The notes: generated from the sequence alone by a model not told the origin. A stretch of 64,000 bases of DNA from Panacagrimonas perspica (GCF_004364935.1 NZ_SOBT01000008.1:1-64000); one strand, 5' to 3'; numbered from the stretch's first letter, positions 47,264-56,902 are shown. Program-made: numbers and translations.

Positions 47264-48049
47264 TTATTCGTCGAAGCTCATGCCCATGATGTTGTAGCCG
47301 GCATCGACGTACAGGATTTCTCCGGTGACGCCGGACGCCAGATCCGAGGACAGGAACGCGGCCGCGTTGCCGACTTCCTCGATGCTGACGTTGCGCTTGA
47401 GCGGCGAGGCGCTGGCAGCCTTGTTCAGCATGGTACGGAAGCCCGTGATGCCGGCGGCGGCCAGTGTCTTGATCGGTCCGGCGGAGATGCCGTTGACGCG
47501 GATGCCCAGCTCGCCCAGTTCCGCCGCCATGAACCGCACGTTGGCTTCGAGACTGGCCTTGGCCGGGCCCATGACGTTGTACATCGGGACGGCGCGTACG
47601 GCGCCAAGGTAGGTCAGCGTGAGCATGCTGGCGTTGCGCCCGGCCATCAGCGGGCGGGCGGCCTTGCCCAGCGCTGCGAACGAATACGCGCTGATGTCGT
47701 GCGAGATCCGATAGCCCTCGCGCGTCACCGAGTCGAGGTACTTGCCTGCGAGCTGCTCGCGCGGCGCGAAGCCGATCGAGTGCACCAGCACGTCGAGTTC
47801 GCCCCACTGGTTCTTCAACTCCTTGAAGACCTCGTCGATCTGCGCGTCGTCGGAGACATCCAGCGGCAGGACCAGCTTCGAGCCGCAGCTCGCCGCGAAT
47901 TCCTCGACGCGGCTCTTCAGGCGATCGCCCTGGTAGGTGAAGGCCAGCTCCGCGCCTTCACGCTTGAACGCCTCGGCGATACCGGTGGCGATGGAGCGGT
48001 CACTGGCGACGCCGGTGATGAGCGCTTTCTTGCCGGCCATGAAACCCAT
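47264..48049 (-). CDS. fabI: Enoyl-[acyl-carrier-protein] reductase (NADH), FabI
   Basis: 261 residues, matching FabI length. [20 protein letters not shown] opening with the FabI-type cofactor loop, [12 protein letters not shown], the catalytic Tyr-Lys pair in [20 protein letters not shown], and [12 protein letters not shown]. It performs the last reduction of each fatty-acid elongation cycle and is the triclosan target. ATG 48049 reproduces the E. coli N-terminus; the frame extends upstream without similarity. It is preceded by a hairpin that separates it from the Exb-type operon. Confidence 0.96.
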   Translation of the reverse strand: MGFMAGKKALITGVASDRSIATGIAEAFKREGAELAFTYQGDRLKSRVEEFAASCGSKLVLPLDVSDDAQIDEVFKELKNQWGELDVLVHSIGFAPREQLAGKYLDSVTREGYRISHDISAYSFAALGKAARPLMAGRNASMLTLTYLGAVRAVPMYNVMGPAKASLEANVRFMAAELGELGIRVNGISAGPIKTLAAAGITGFRTMLNKAASASPLKRNVSIEEVGNAAAFLSSDLASGVTGEILYVDAGYNIMGMSFDE

Positions 48050-48198
48050 GCGGATATTCCTCTTGTGCGTACGGATGAGCGCCCAGTTTCCCGGTTTGAG
48101 AGTGGGCACGCCAGTGAGACGGGCGGCTCGGCGGGACCTCGCGCTACCAGGCCCTGTTGCCGGTCTGGAGGAATGCCGGCGACGCCGCTATGAAACCA

Positions 48199-48227
48199 CC
48201 CTCTCCTCGCGGGGCGCGAGGAGAGGG
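48199..48227 (-). terminator. Strong hairpin at the end of the Exb/TPR operon
   Basis: CCCTCTCCTCGCG, loop GGG, then the exact reverse complement: a 13-bp stem 12 bases after the AgmX-like gene stop and upstream of fabI. The minus strand continues TGGTTTCA, only weakly T-rich. Confidence 0.6.
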
Positions 48228-48239
48228 ACTCCGATCGGA

Positions 48240-49220
48240 TCAGGTGGGCAGGAAGACGATCGGGTAGTTCGGGTACGTGAACTCGGGAACGTTCTTCGGG
48301 CCGAAGTTCAGCAGTTTCACGCGCTGGATGACCTTCTGCTCGAGATCCGGATCGCCCAGTTCGCTCGAAACCAGTTCGCAGGCCGTGACCGAGCCGTTTG
48401 GCGCGATCGTCAGACGGACCACCACCTTGCCGCGCAGATCCGGGTTCTCGCGCAGGGCGCGATTGAACATCGAATAGAACGAGGCCTTGTTGCGATCGAA
48501 CACGAGCTGGATCTCTTCCAGCGTGCGTCCGGCGAGCTTGGCCTGGCCCGACTGCCCCGGCTTGGTCATGTCGGGACCGACGCCCTTGGGCGCCTGGACG
48601 ACCGTGGTGCGGCGCTGGCCCAGCCCGGCACCGCTCTGCGTGCGCGGAGAGGTGTTGGAGGCCGTCCCGATGCCGCCGCTACCGCTGGCCGCAGAGGACG
48701 CCACCGAAGCAGCTCCACCGCCGCCGGCACCCGGGCGGGCGGAGATCACTTCGTCGCTGAGCGGGCGCGCTGCATCCAGGCCCGACAGGGAGTTGTCACG
48801 CAGGTCGGCAAGCTGGTCGGCGAGCGCGTTGATGCCGCTGGCCTTGGCTACTTCACGCGCGGCCTGCTCGAGCTGCTGCTGCGTCGGCTCGGGCTTGGGC
48901 GGCGTGACGGCCTTCGGCGCGGGCTCCTTCTTGGGCTCGGGCTTCTTGACCTCCTTGACTGGCTCCGGCTCGGGCTTTTCTTCTTCTGCCGGCTTGGGCT
49001 CCTCGACCTGTTCCGCGATCTCGGCATCCGGAAGGATGTTCACGTACGTGGTGTCGGTGGTTTCACCGCCGCCTTCCTGTACGCCCAGCAGTTCGAGGAA
49101 CGGAATGATGACCGCCAGGATCACGAAGATGATGCCCACCACCGTCGAGATGCGACGGAAGCGGCGATCGGCGGCCTCGTTGAAGGCCCAGCCTTCGGCT
49201 GAGAGCACGAACATGCTCAT
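48240..49220 (-). CDS. TonB/AgmX-type energy transducer
   Basis: 326 residues. One TM helix near the N-terminus (about 27-46, VVGIIFVILAVIIPFLELL). A long Pro/Glu/Lys-rich periplasmic segment follows (about 75-120), then a Gly/Ser/Ala linker. The AgmX/PglI-type C-terminal domain comes last: FDRNKASFYSMFNRALRENP, DLRGKVVVRLTIAPNGSVTA, then VIQRVKLLNFGP. It plays the TonB-like role of carrying force across the periplasm. ATG 49220 overlaps the upstream exbD stop (ATGA). Last gene of the operon. AgmX/GltG-type proteins belong to the Myxococcus gliding apparatus; the parallel is inference. Confidence 0.85.
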   Translation of the reverse strand: MSMFVLSAEGWAFNEAADRRFRRISTVVGIIFVILAVIIPFLELLGVQEGGGETTDTTYVNILPDAEIAEQVEEPKPAEEEKPEPEPVKEVKKPEPKKEPAPKAVTPPKPEPTQQQLEQAAREVAKASGINALADQLADLRDNSLSGLDAARPLSDEVISARPGAGGGGAASVASSAASGSGGIGTASNTSPRTQSGAGLGQRRTTVVQAPKGVGPDMTKPGQSGQAKLAGRTLEEIQLVFDRNKASFYSMFNRALRENPDLRGKVVVRLTIAPNGSVTACELVSSELGDPDLEQKVIQRVKLLNFGPKNVPEFTYPNYPIVFLPT

Positions 49221-49729
49221 AGCGCTTCGGCCCCTTCCTTCTCGATCACGGCCAGCGAGATCTTGGCGAAGCGCGTGTCGCTGCACGTCGCCATGACTTT
49301 CTTGAGCACGTGAAAGGGAATGGACTTGTCGGCCATGATGTTGACGTCACCGCGGGTGAGCTGGCCCGCCCCGGCGCCATCGACCTGCATCAGCGTCTCT
49401 TCGTTGAGCTTGTACTTGAGATCCGGCAGCACCGTGGTGGTCGAGGCCGCGGCATCCGCCGTGCTCATCACCCGCTTGGTGTCGACGATGATGTCCTCGG
49501 GTGTGATGAGGATCAGCACCGTCTGCTTGGGGTCTTCCTTGGCGATCGACTCCGGCAACTGGAGCGCCTTGGGACTCGGAAGGATCTCGACGACCAGCGC
49601 GTTGACGAGCAGGTAGAAGACGAGAATCGCGAAGATGTCGATCAGCGAGACGACGTTGAGTTCGCCTTCGCGGGCTTCCCTGCGAAGTTCGCGGACGATC
49701 TTGCGGGCACGACGGGCACCGGCATTCAT
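49217..49729 (-). CDS. ExbD/TolR-family protein (second copy)
   Basis: 170 residues. TM helix with the proton-carrying Asp (LNVVSLIDIFAILVFYLLVN, about 24-43). A periplasmic domain contains TVLILITPEDIIVDTKRVMS and ends VMATCSDTRFAKISLAVIEK. It partners ExbB in a proton-driven stator. It overlaps both neighbours (ATGA with the transducer, and with the first exbD). Two unequal ExbD proteins in tandem resemble AglQ/AglS or paired TolR-like stators rather than the single ExbD of a plain TonB system. Confidence 0.9.
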   Translation of the reverse strand: MNAGARRARKIVRELRREAREGELNVVSLIDIFAILVFYLLVNALVVEILPSPKALQLPESIAKEDPKQTVLILITPEDIIVDTKRVMSTADAAASTTTVLPDLKYKLNEETLMQVDGAGAGQLTRGDVNIMADKSIPFHVLKKVMATCSDTRFAKISLAVIEKEGAEAL

Positions 49730-50259
49730 GGTGCGCCTCCCTGATCGAGCTTCTGGGCTTCGCCCACCGAGATGTTCGGGAACAGCTCGCGCGGAAGACC
49801 GGTAGCGCGTGCTTCGGCCGGCGTCAGACGGATGGCATCCATGATCTTGACCATGTCGTCATAGACGACGTCGGCTTCCATCATCAGCACGATGTTCTGT
49901 TCCGATGGCTTGGTTTTCTTGACCTCCACGAGCAGATCCGACAACGCGCTGAGGTTGTAGCCCTGCGGTGTGTTGACGATGTTGCGCACCGCACCCTGGC
50001 TGTCGGACACCTCGATGACGCCCTTTCGCACGACGGCGGTGAGCTGGAGCTTCTGCTGCTCCGGGATCGATTGCTTGTCGGGCGCCGGCAGGTTGAGGTT
50101 GATCACGTTGAGTCGTGCTGCGGCGAGCGACGAGCTCACCAGCAGGAAGAACACCAGCACGGCGAACACGTCGATCATCGACACGATGTTCAGGCGCACG
50201 ACACGGGCGCCGAACTTGTGCTGGCGCTCCATGCGGCGGACGCGGCGCGTCATCTTCAT
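49726..50259 (-). CDS. ExbD/TolR-family protein (first copy)
   Basis: 177 residues. A basic N-terminus (MKMTRRVRRMERQHKFG), then the TM helix with the conserved Asp (LNIVSMIDVFAVLVFFLLVS) and a periplasmic domain (KLQLTAVVRKGVIEVSDSQG, EQNIVLMMEADVVYDDMVKI). It lacks close similarity to the second ExbD outside the TM segment, so the two may form a heterodimer. It is 43 bases after exbB and overlaps the next gene. Confidence 0.9.
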   Translation of the reverse strand: MKMTRRVRRMERQHKFGARVVRLNIVSMIDVFAVLVFFLLVSSSLAAARLNVINLNLPAPDKQSIPEQQKLQLTAVVRKGVIEVSDSQGAVRNIVNTPQGYNLSALSDLLVEVKKTKPSEQNIVLMMEADVVYDDMVKIMDAIRLTPAEARATGLPRELFPNISVGEAQKLDQGGAP

Positions 50260-50302
50260 GGCTTAAGGCCTGTTTCTGGACAGTGCGAAAGGCCTGCGCG
50301 GA

Positions 50303-50947
50303 TCAGACGCTGCTCCGCGTGCGGCCGCAGACGGTGCTGACGAACTTGGCGCAGACGCCTTCCAGGCCGTCGACCAGGGCCGTCGTGCGGCTCTGCAGGT
50401 AGGCGTGGATCATCAGCGTCGGGATGGCGGTCATCAGGCCGAACGCGGTGCAGTTCATGGCCTCGGAAATACCGGCCGAGAGCAGGTCCGCCTTCTCCGC
50501 AGGGTCCGCGCTGCCCAGTGCTGCGAACGCACCGATCAGGCCGATGACGGTACCCAGCAGGCCCATCAGCACCGACATGTTCGAGAACGTCGCGAGGTAG
50601 TGCGTGCGCTTTTCGATCGCCGGAAGGACTTCCATCAGGCCTTCTTCGGTGGCTACTTCGACTTCGCTGCGCTTGTTCTCGACGCGCGACTGCGCGATGC
50701 CGTTGGACAGGATGCGGCCGATGGCCGTGTCCGAATCCTTGACCAGGCGCTCGGCGCCTTCGATCTCGCCGCGGCTCAGCAGCGGCTGCACAGCGGTCCA
50801 CAGCTTCTTGTTCTCACGCTCGGTGCGGCCGAGGAAGACCCAGCGTTCGATCGTGATGCAGATCGCCAGTACGAGCACGACGGCGATCGGATACATGAAC
50901 AGGCCGCCTTTCTGGAAGAAGGTGACGATGGCGGAGAGTAAGTCCAT
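50303..50947 (-). CDS. MotA/TolQ/ExbB proton channel protein
   Basis: 214 residues, three TM helices (about 16-36, 120-150 and 165-190). The MotA/TolQ/ExbB core reads THYLATFSNMSVLMGLLGTV, IGLIGAFAAL and ISEAMNCTAFGLMTAIPTLM. It forms the pentameric channel that uses proton flow to drive the ExbD pair. It begins the second half of the operon after an 85-base gap that is somewhat AT-richer and might hold a promoter, although I could not identify one. Confidence 0.92.
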   Translation of the reverse strand: MDLLSAIVTFFQKGGLFMYPIAVVLVLAICITIERWVFLGRTERENKKLWTAVQPLLSRGEIEGAERLVKDSDTAIGRILSNGIAQSRVENKRSEVEVATEEGLMEVLPAIEKRTHYLATFSNMSVLMGLLGTVIGLIGAFAALGSADPAEKADLLSAGISEAMNCTAFGLMTAIPTLMIHAYLQSRTTALVDGLEGVCAKFVSTVCGRTRSSV

Positions 50948-51032
50948 GGGGATTCTCGGTTGACGTTGCAGGAGTTGTATTGAAAAGCGCGAAAGCTGTT
51001 ATTTGAAGCGTAAGTGTTACAAGCGGTGCGGC

Positions 51033-51407
51033 TCAGGGTTTTGCCGGTGCCGCAGCGGGCGCAAGCTTTGCGTTCGCAGCAGCGGTGAGAGCTTTGTGAT
51101 ACTCGACTTGGCGGGCGAAGACATCGCGATCGATCGGCGTCATTTCCACTTGCAGCAAGCGTGCCGGACGATCGATGTCCTGTTCCGCAAACGCGTTGCG
51201 CCAAGGCGTGATGTACAGGCCGATTGGCGATTCGCGTTCACCGACGATCGTGGTGCCGGAGTCGTCGCGCAGATCTTCGCGCGCGCCGCCGACCGCGACC
51301 GCAGGTTGTTCGTCACCGGCTTTCGGAGGGGCAGGCTTCGGCTGCTGCTGCGCGTTCGCCATCAGCGGTGCGCCGAGTGCCAGGACCAGGAGCAGACGTC
51401 GGAGCAT
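51033..51407 (-). CDS. Small exported protein of the Exb/TPR operon
   Basis: 124 residues. Signal peptide about 1-19 (LRRLLLVLALGAPLMANA). A Pro/Lys-rich start is followed by a short conserved-looking block (IGLYITPWRNAFAEQDIDRP, ARLLQVEMTPIDRDVFARQV) and an Ala/Pro/Lys tail. I recognise no family. It is coupled to the TPR lipoprotein stop (TGATG) and precedes exbB, so it is probably a periplasmic part of the same complex. A GTG one codon upstream is an alternative start. Confidence 0.75.
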   Translation of the reverse strand: MLRRLLLVLALGAPLMANAQQQPKPAPPKAGDEQPAVAVGGAREDLRDDSGTTIVGERESPIGLYITPWRNAFAEQDIDRPARLLQVEMTPIDRDVFARQVEYHKALTAAANAKLAPAAAPAKP

Positions 51408-52069
51408 CACTTGACCCCCTGTTCGGCTTGGCCCGCAGGGACGGCAGCTTCTTCAGCCTTGGGCTGACGCGCCTCGATCTCGGCGATCCACGGCAGCACG
51501 CGCAGGTCCTTGCCGCCGCTCAGACGGTAGTACTCACGATAGTGGGCAATCGCTTCGTTCGGCTGGTTGAGCTGATCTTCCAGCAGCAGACCCAGATTCA
51601 GGTGCGCGGCGGCGTAATCGGGCTTGACCGAGATCGCCTTCTCGTAGCTTTCCTTGGCACGCGGGAAGTTGCCGGCCTCGCGATTCACGATGCCGAGCCA
51701 GTTGAACGCCGATGCGTTCTGACCGTTGGCCGTGGCTGCGCGCGTGAACGCGGCAATCGCCTCGTTGCGACGATTGGACTTTGCGAACAGGATCCCGAGG
51801 TTCGTCTGCGGGCCCGAGAATTCAGGGAAATCCCGCGAGAGGGCCATGAACGCTGCCTCGGCTTCCTTGGTCTTCTTCTGCTTCATCAGCTCGAGGGCTT
51901 CGGCGAAGCGGCCTTCGGGATCGCCCTTGTCGGCAGCAGGCTCGGTGGGCTCGGACGGCGTTGCCGAAGTATCCGGCGTGGCCGAACGGTCCGGCCTCGT
52001 GGACGACTTGCCGCCGCAGCCGGCAAGGGCCGCGGCCATCACGAAGGCGAGTGCGATCTGGCGCAGCAT
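51407..52069 (-). CDS. TPR lipoprotein of the Exb/TPR operon
   Basis: 220 residues from ATG 52069. Lipobox LAGC (Cys about 18), a Ser/Thr/Pro linker (about 20-50), then four or so TPRs: EALELMKQKKTKEAEAAFMA, GILFAKSNRRNEAIAAFTRA, FNWLGIVNREAGNFPRAKES, NLGLLLEDQLNQPNEAIAHY. An ATG at 52099 would add ten residues before the signal and overlap the upstream gene. Likely outer-membrane anchored, comparable to GltE/AglT-type TPR lipoproteins (inference). Confidence 0.85.
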   Translation of the reverse strand: MLRQIALAFVMAAALAGCGGKSSTRPDRSATPDTSATPSEPTEPAADKGDPEGRFAEALELMKQKKTKEAEAAFMALSRDFPEFSGPQTNLGILFAKSNRRNEAIAAFTRAATANGQNASAFNWLGIVNREAGNFPRAKESYEKAISVKPDYAAAHLNLGLLLEDQLNQPNEAIAHYREYYRLSGGKDLRVLPWIAEIEARQPKAEEAAVPAGQAEQGVK

Positions 52070-52082
52070 CTGCGAACCCGTG

Positions 52083-54905
52083 TCAGCGCAGAGTGCCATA
52101 CGTGTCCTCGCTCTGTTCGCGCTTCGAATACTTGCCCGGTGCGATCTTCACCAGCGCCGCGGCGCTCTGCTTGACCCAGGTGTCGTAACGGCCTTGCTCG
52201 ATGCGCTTGATGTTCGCCTCGTGCGCCTGGATCGCCTTCTCCTCGAACGGGAAAGCCTGCTCCTCGAGAAGCAGATTGTACTGCTCGAGTTCGAGATCCT
52301 TGAGCTTGGCCGGACGCTCCGAGGTCATCAGCGACTGGCCGAAGTCCTGGTACAGGCCCGCGATCTCGAACGTCGCAGCGGTGGTCGTCTCGGCAAAGCC
52401 GTAACCCGCGGCCTGATTGAGCGAACCGATCGCGGTTTCCATCGCTTCCTTCTTCGCGGCGAGGCTCTTGTCCAACGGAGCGGTCAGGCGCAGCTTGCGA
52501 GCGTCGAGCGCAGCCATGCGGCCCAGTTCGAGACTCGATTTGGCAGCCAGCGTGCGGGTGGCATCGGTGCGCTGATTGCCCGCTCCCTGATCGGCCTTGA
52601 CGATTTCCTTGAGCCAGTAGACCTGCGTCGCCGTGTCGCCACGCGCCAGCGACAAGTCCACCAGCCGCGAGCGGGCTTCCATGGCGCGGTCGAGAGGACG
52701 CGGGAACGCGGTCACGTACGCCTGGTGAGCGCGGAAGGATTCGGCCGGCTGCTTCGCACCGTCGTAGAGCTTGGCGGCCTGCCACGAGGCTTCGCGGCGC
52801 ACCGGTTCGGCTTCGCTCGTGCGTGCGGCGATGCGCTCGTAGGCCTGCGCCGCCTGCGCCGGCTTGTTGTCGGCCTCGTAGGCGCCGGCCAGCTTCTTGT
52901 CGACGTCCGCGGACAGCGTGTTGGTCGGGAAGCGGGTGCGGAACGATTCCAGGACCTGTGTCGCGGCCGGCCAGTCCTTGAGTTCGACCAGGCTCGAGGC
53001 CGCGTCGTAATCCGCGTTGGCGCGGATCTTCGAATCGGGCGTGACGCGGCCGACGCGCAGGAAGTCGTCGACGGCCTTGCGCAGGTCCTTCGATTCCTTG
53101 GCAGCTTCGCCCTGCTTGTAGATGCTGGCGGCGAGCTGCTCGGTGACTTCGGAGCGCTCCGCCGTGCCGGCCGGGATCAACGCCAGTTCCTGCGCGTAGG
53201 CAACTTCGGCAGCCGGATAATTCTTCTGCTGGAACTGCGCGTCGGAGGTCACGCTCCAGGCGTTGCGTCGCAGCACCGGATCGACATTCGGGCCGGCGTC
53301 GAGCACGCGCTTGGCGACGGTGATCGACTCGTCCAGCGACTTCATCTCGAACAGGTCCTGCGCGGCCTGCGACAGCACCGGCAGACGCGACGGATGCTGC
53401 GGGTACGTATCGGCCAGCTTCAGGCCGGAGTCGACAGCCTGGCGCAGCGCGACCGGGCGCTGGGCCGCCGGAACTTCCTTCGCATTCTTCTCGTACGCCT
53501 GGAAGGCGGCGAGGGCGGCCTCACCCGATTTCGAGTGCGGCGGGTACTTGTACGCCGTCTCGGTGTACTGCTCCGCGGCGTCGAGCGTCTTGCCGCCATC
53601 GAGCAGGGCATCGCCGAGCAGGAAATTGATCTCCGCGATCTTCGGATCGTTCGGATAGATCTCGATCGTGCGCTTGTACCACTTGGCCGCAACCAGGAAC
53701 TGGTCACGCTTGCCGACCTTGTCGGTCTGCGCCTGCGAGTGGTTGTACTTGGCCAGGTCCTCGAGGTGGCCGCGCAGCGCGGTCATCACTTCGGGCGTGG
53801 GTTTGGCGCCGGCCCAATACGGCGCGGCCGGATCGTACGTGGTGGCGTAGCGTTCCTTCTCGCGCGTCACCAGGTCGCCGAATCCGCCGCTGGCGTAGGC
53901 GTCGATCACGCGCGACTGGAACGTCGGCGCGAGTTCGTGCTTCGCATAACGCTGCGTGAAGGCCGTGAAGGCTTCGGCGGCATCGGTGAAGCGCTGCTTT
54001 TCGAGCAGCATGGCGCCCAGTGCGTTGTAGACCAGCGGGTAGAAGCGCGGGTCGCCGTTCTTGGCGAAGCTCTCGCTGACGGCCATGCCGCCGCCCAGCG
54101 CCGCGAACGACAGCGACACCACGCGCAGCGAATCACGCGCCAGGTCGGTCTTGCCACGCTCGACGCCTGCGAGCGCTTCCTCGACTTCGAGCGGAACCGG
54201 ATCGTCGGGCAGCTCGCGATCCAGGATGTCGAAGAAAGTCGCGATGGCGGCGTCGAACTTGGACTGGCGGTACTGCGACCAGCCCTTCATGTACTGGGCC
54301 GGCTCGAAGAACGGCGTGCGATCGTCGTAGGACATGACAGTCGCAAACTCGGCTTCGGCCTCGGGAAAGCGGTCGAGCCGATAGAGCAGGTCGGCGCGGC
54401 GGAAGTGCGCGTCGCCGGTCAGCGCGGAATTCTTGAAATCCTTCGAAAGCTTGTCCAGCGTGGCGATCGCGTCTTCGCTCTTGCCGAGGTTCTGCTGGGC
54501 ACGCGCAAGCTGGTACAGGATGCGATCGTTCTTCTCGTCCTGGGGCCGCTCGTTGAGCAGACGCTCGTAGGTGCGAACTGCCGAGCGCAGCTGCGTTTCG
54601 CTCTCGGTGGTTCCGCCCGCCAGATCGTCGGTCTGGACCTGCAGGTCGGCGAGTCGACGCTGCGCCTCGGCCTGGACGTTGGCGTCCGGCTTCATCGCCA
54701 GCAGCTTCTTGTAGTTCTCGAGGGCCTTGTCGGCATCCGGGGCAATCGGTTCCGACCGGATGACCGGGATCTTGGCCTCGTCAGGGTTCTCCTTCTTCTT
54801 CTCGGCCAACACGGAGCGAATCGACGGGGCAGGCTTGCCGGCACCATCACTGGCGCAGCCGACGAGCCAGACCGCGAGGCAGCTGGCGGCCAGCGTGCGC
54901 AGCAT
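52083..54905 (-). CDS. Very large TPR lipoprotein of the Exb/TPR operon
   Basis: 940 residues from ATG 54905; a GTG at 54926 overlaps the upstream stop (GTGA) and is an alternative. Lipobox WLVGC (Cys about 17). The rest is nearly continuous TPR/HEAT-like helical repeats, with clear TPRs such as ALENYKKLLAMKPDANVQAE, ILYQLARAQQNLGKSEDAIA, FRRADLLYRLDRFPEAEAEF, EINFLLGDALLDGGKTLDAA and AGAYEADNKPAQAAQAYERI. Size and location suggest a periplasmic or outer-membrane scaffold linked to the ExbB/D stator. No catalytic motif is visible. Confidence 0.88.
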   Translation of the reverse strand: MLRTLAASCLAVWLVGCASDGAGKPAPSIRSVLAEKKKENPDEAKIPVIRSEPIAPDADKALENYKKLLAMKPDANVQAEAQRRLADLQVQTDDLAGGTTESETQLRSAVRTYERLLNERPQDEKNDRILYQLARAQQNLGKSEDAIATLDKLSKDFKNSALTGDAHFRRADLLYRLDRFPEAEAEFATVMSYDDRTPFFEPAQYMKGWSQYRQSKFDAAIATFFDILDRELPDDPVPLEVEEALAGVERGKTDLARDSLRVVSLSFAALGGGMAVSESFAKNGDPRFYPLVYNALGAMLLEKQRFTDAAEAFTAFTQRYAKHELAPTFQSRVIDAYASGGFGDLVTREKERYATTYDPAAPYWAGAKPTPEVMTALRGHLEDLAKYNHSQAQTDKVGKRDQFLVAAKWYKRTIEIYPNDPKIAEINFLLGDALLDGGKTLDAAEQYTETAYKYPPHSKSGEAALAAFQAYEKNAKEVPAAQRPVALRQAVDSGLKLADTYPQHPSRLPVLSQAAQDLFEMKSLDESITVAKRVLDAGPNVDPVLRRNAWSVTSDAQFQQKNYPAAEVAYAQELALIPAGTAERSEVTEQLAASIYKQGEAAKESKDLRKAVDDFLRVGRVTPDSKIRANADYDAASSLVELKDWPAATQVLESFRTRFPTNTLSADVDKKLAGAYEADNKPAQAAQAYERIAARTSEAEPVRREASWQAAKLYDGAKQPAESFRAHQAYVTAFPRPLDRAMEARSRLVDLSLARGDTATQVYWLKEIVKADQGAGNQRTDATRTLAAKSSLELGRMAALDARKLRLTAPLDKSLAAKKEAMETAIGSLNQAAGYGFAETTTAATFEIAGLYQDFGQSLMTSERPAKLKDLELEQYNLLLEEQAFPFEEKAIQAHEANIKRIEQGRYDTWVKQSAAALVKIAPGKYSKREQSEDTYGTLR

Positions 54906-54922
54906 GTGGGGCGGAAGGGGAA

Positions 54923-56902
54923 TCACTTGACGTCGACCTCGTCAGCATCGCCCGAGGGCGTCTTCTTGGCGGGCTTTCGGAGAATCTGCGGTTCCAGCGG
55001 TTTGGTCTTGTCGATCTCGGCTTCCCCTCGCTGTAGCTTCTGCTTGCGAATGGGCTTGCCTGCATCGTCCATCTCGACTTCGTCCTGGTCCTGTTCTGGC
55101 AGGGCGCCGTCATACATGCGCGCCAGCGCGAAGCGGGTCTCGACCAGATATTTGTCGATCGTCCCCTTCTGCAGGTTTAATTCTTCCAGCGCCATCTTCT
55201 GCAATTGCGCCGCGGCGTCGCGCTGCGACTTGGTGATGATCGGCATCATCGCGGAGCTGCGCGAGCGCACGCTCTGCAGGCGTTCGAACGGGCCGTCGAA
55301 CTTCGAAGGCACCAGGCTCAGCTTGAGCGGCGGGACCTTGGCGGGTGCGCCCGGCGCAGGCGCGGTGTAGGAACCGGGGGCGGCGAGCGTGGTGGCTTCC
55401 TCGAGCTGCAGGTCGCCCTTCTCGTGCTCGGGCTTCCAGGTGCGCTTGGCGCGCTGGAACAGCGTGCGCGGCTCGATCATCGCGCGCGTGGAATCGTTGA
55501 ACGAGGCGTCGACCTTGGAGATGCGACCCTTCCACCCTTCCAGGCTGCGATTGAGCATGCGCAGATCGCGGTAGTTCTTCAACGATTCCAGGTAACGGTG
55601 TTCGGCGATCAGCGACTGCAGATAATAGGTCTCGGGCGCGTCGGGCAGATCGCGCAGTTCCCACATCCAGCCGCTCTCGGAGTTGGCGTCGCGCTGGACG
55701 ATCGTTTCGACCATGCGGCCGCTGTTGATCGAAGTGATCGCAGCATCGGTGCGTTTGCGCGCGGCTTCCAGGCGATCGGCAGCCTGCTCGTAGAACTGCG
55801 TAGCCTGCAGATGTGCCCCCAGGCGATCGAGCGCAAACGGCACGGCCAGCCAGGATTCCTGGACCGCGGGATCCTGCGGATCGCGGTCGACGAGCATCGA
55901 CCACACCTGGAGCGCGCGACGCAGTCCGGCCTCTTCGTCCTTGGCAGCTCCACCGCGGCGGAAGTTGCGTATGCCGGCGCGATCGTAAGGATCGTCGAGG
56001 TAACCGCGGCGCAGCAGCACACCGAGCGAGGAGAACGTGTTGAACGGATCGTTCAGCTCGCGCAGTTTCTGATCTTCGGTCAGCTCGCCGCGGGTCTGTC
56101 GCTTGCCCTGCGGCGCGATTTCGGACCAGCCGATGCCCAGCAGCGCGCGATTGGCGTAGATGCCCTCGCTCTGCACGCGGACCAGCACCGGCTTGGCGGA
56201 CCCGCCGAGCTGGTTCTGCAGGAAGTGCCAGCCCAGCGTGGTGTTGGCGCGATCACGCAGCGCCCGGACCAGTTCGCTCTTGCCGGTGTGGCGTCCCACG
56301 CGATCGAGTGCGGTGCGGCCTTCAGCGAGCCGACCGTCGTTGATCAGCGCGACGCCGAGGTTGTAGCGCATGAACGCCGCATCGTCGGTGTCGTCGTCCA
56401 CACCTTCGAGAACCGTGATGGCCTCGTTGTAGCGACCCTGCGCCATCAGTACGCGCGAGTACAGATCCTTCCACTCGATTTCGAGTTCGGGCGGCAATTT
56501 TTCGCGCGCCCTCAGCAGGCTCGCGCGGGCCTCGTCGAGATAGCCACGCTGGTAGGAGAATTCGGCGAGGCGAATGCGCGCCTGGCCTCCGACCACGGGG
56601 TCCGCGGCGGCGGCGGCGACCGAGCGATACAGATTCTCGGCGCGGTCGCGCAGACCGAACGAGAGGCTGTACTCGGCGATCGCCGACCAGTATTCGGGTG
56701 AAGCTTCGAAATCCGGTCCGGCCGCCCGCTGCAGCTTCTGCAGCTCGGTGATGGCGGAATAGAAACGCTCGTCACCCCCCAGGAAGATCGCCGACCGCAC
56801 ATGCGGATCGTCGGCGGAGCCGGGGACATAGGTGTCCGCCAACGCGGCGAACGACAACAAGAGAGCCGACAGCGCCGTCGGCACGACCAGGCGACGCTTC
56901 AT
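54923..56902 (-). CDS. Large secreted TPR protein of the Exb/TPR operon
   Basis: 659 residues from ATG 56902, which overlaps the upstream stop (ATGA). Signal peptide about 1-22 (LVVPTALSALLLSFAALA). The first 300 residues have TPR-like repeats (YSAITELQKLQRAAGPDFEA, NLYRSVAAAAADPVVGGQAR, FMRYNLGVALINDGRLAEGR). A helical region with a Pro/Ala linker (about 490-510) and a charged C-terminal tail (PIRKQKLQRGEAEIDKTKPL) follow. No lipobox, so it is probably periplasmic. I recognise no named family beyond TPR. Confidence 0.87.
   Translation of the reverse strand: MKRRLVVPTALSALLLSFAALADTYVPGSADDPHVRSAIFLGGDERFYSAITELQKLQRAAGPDFEASPEYWSAIAEYSLSFGLRDRAENLYRSVAAAAADPVVGGQARIRLAEFSYQRGYLDEARASLLRAREKLPPELEIEWKDLYSRVLMAQGRYNEAITVLEGVDDDTDDAAFMRYNLGVALINDGRLAEGRTALDRVGRHTGKSELVRALRDRANTTLGWHFLQNQLGGSAKPVLVRVQSEGIYANRALLGIGWSEIAPQGKRQTRGELTEDQKLRELNDPFNTFSSLGVLLRRGYLDDPYDRAGIRNFRRGGAAKDEEAGLRRALQVWSMLVDRDPQDPAVQESWLAVPFALDRLGAHLQATQFYEQAADRLEAARKRTDAAITSINSGRMVETIVQRDANSESGWMWELRDLPDAPETYYLQSLIAEHRYLESLKNYRDLRMLNRSLEGWKGRISKVDASFNDSTRAMIEPRTLFQRAKRTWKPEHEKGDLQLEEATTLAAPGSYTAPAPGAPAKVPPLKLSLVPSKFDGPFERLQSVRSRSSAMMPIITKSQRDAAAQLQKMALEELNLQKGTIDKYLVETRFALARMYDGALPEQDQDEVEMDDAGKPIRKQKLQRGEAEIDKTKPLEPQILRKPAKKTPSGDADEVDVK

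Noticed and set aside
48240-50947. Tol-Pal system
   Set aside because: There is an ExbB and two ExbDs, but no TolA-type domain III, TolB or Pal; the transducer ends in an AgmX/TonB-type domain.
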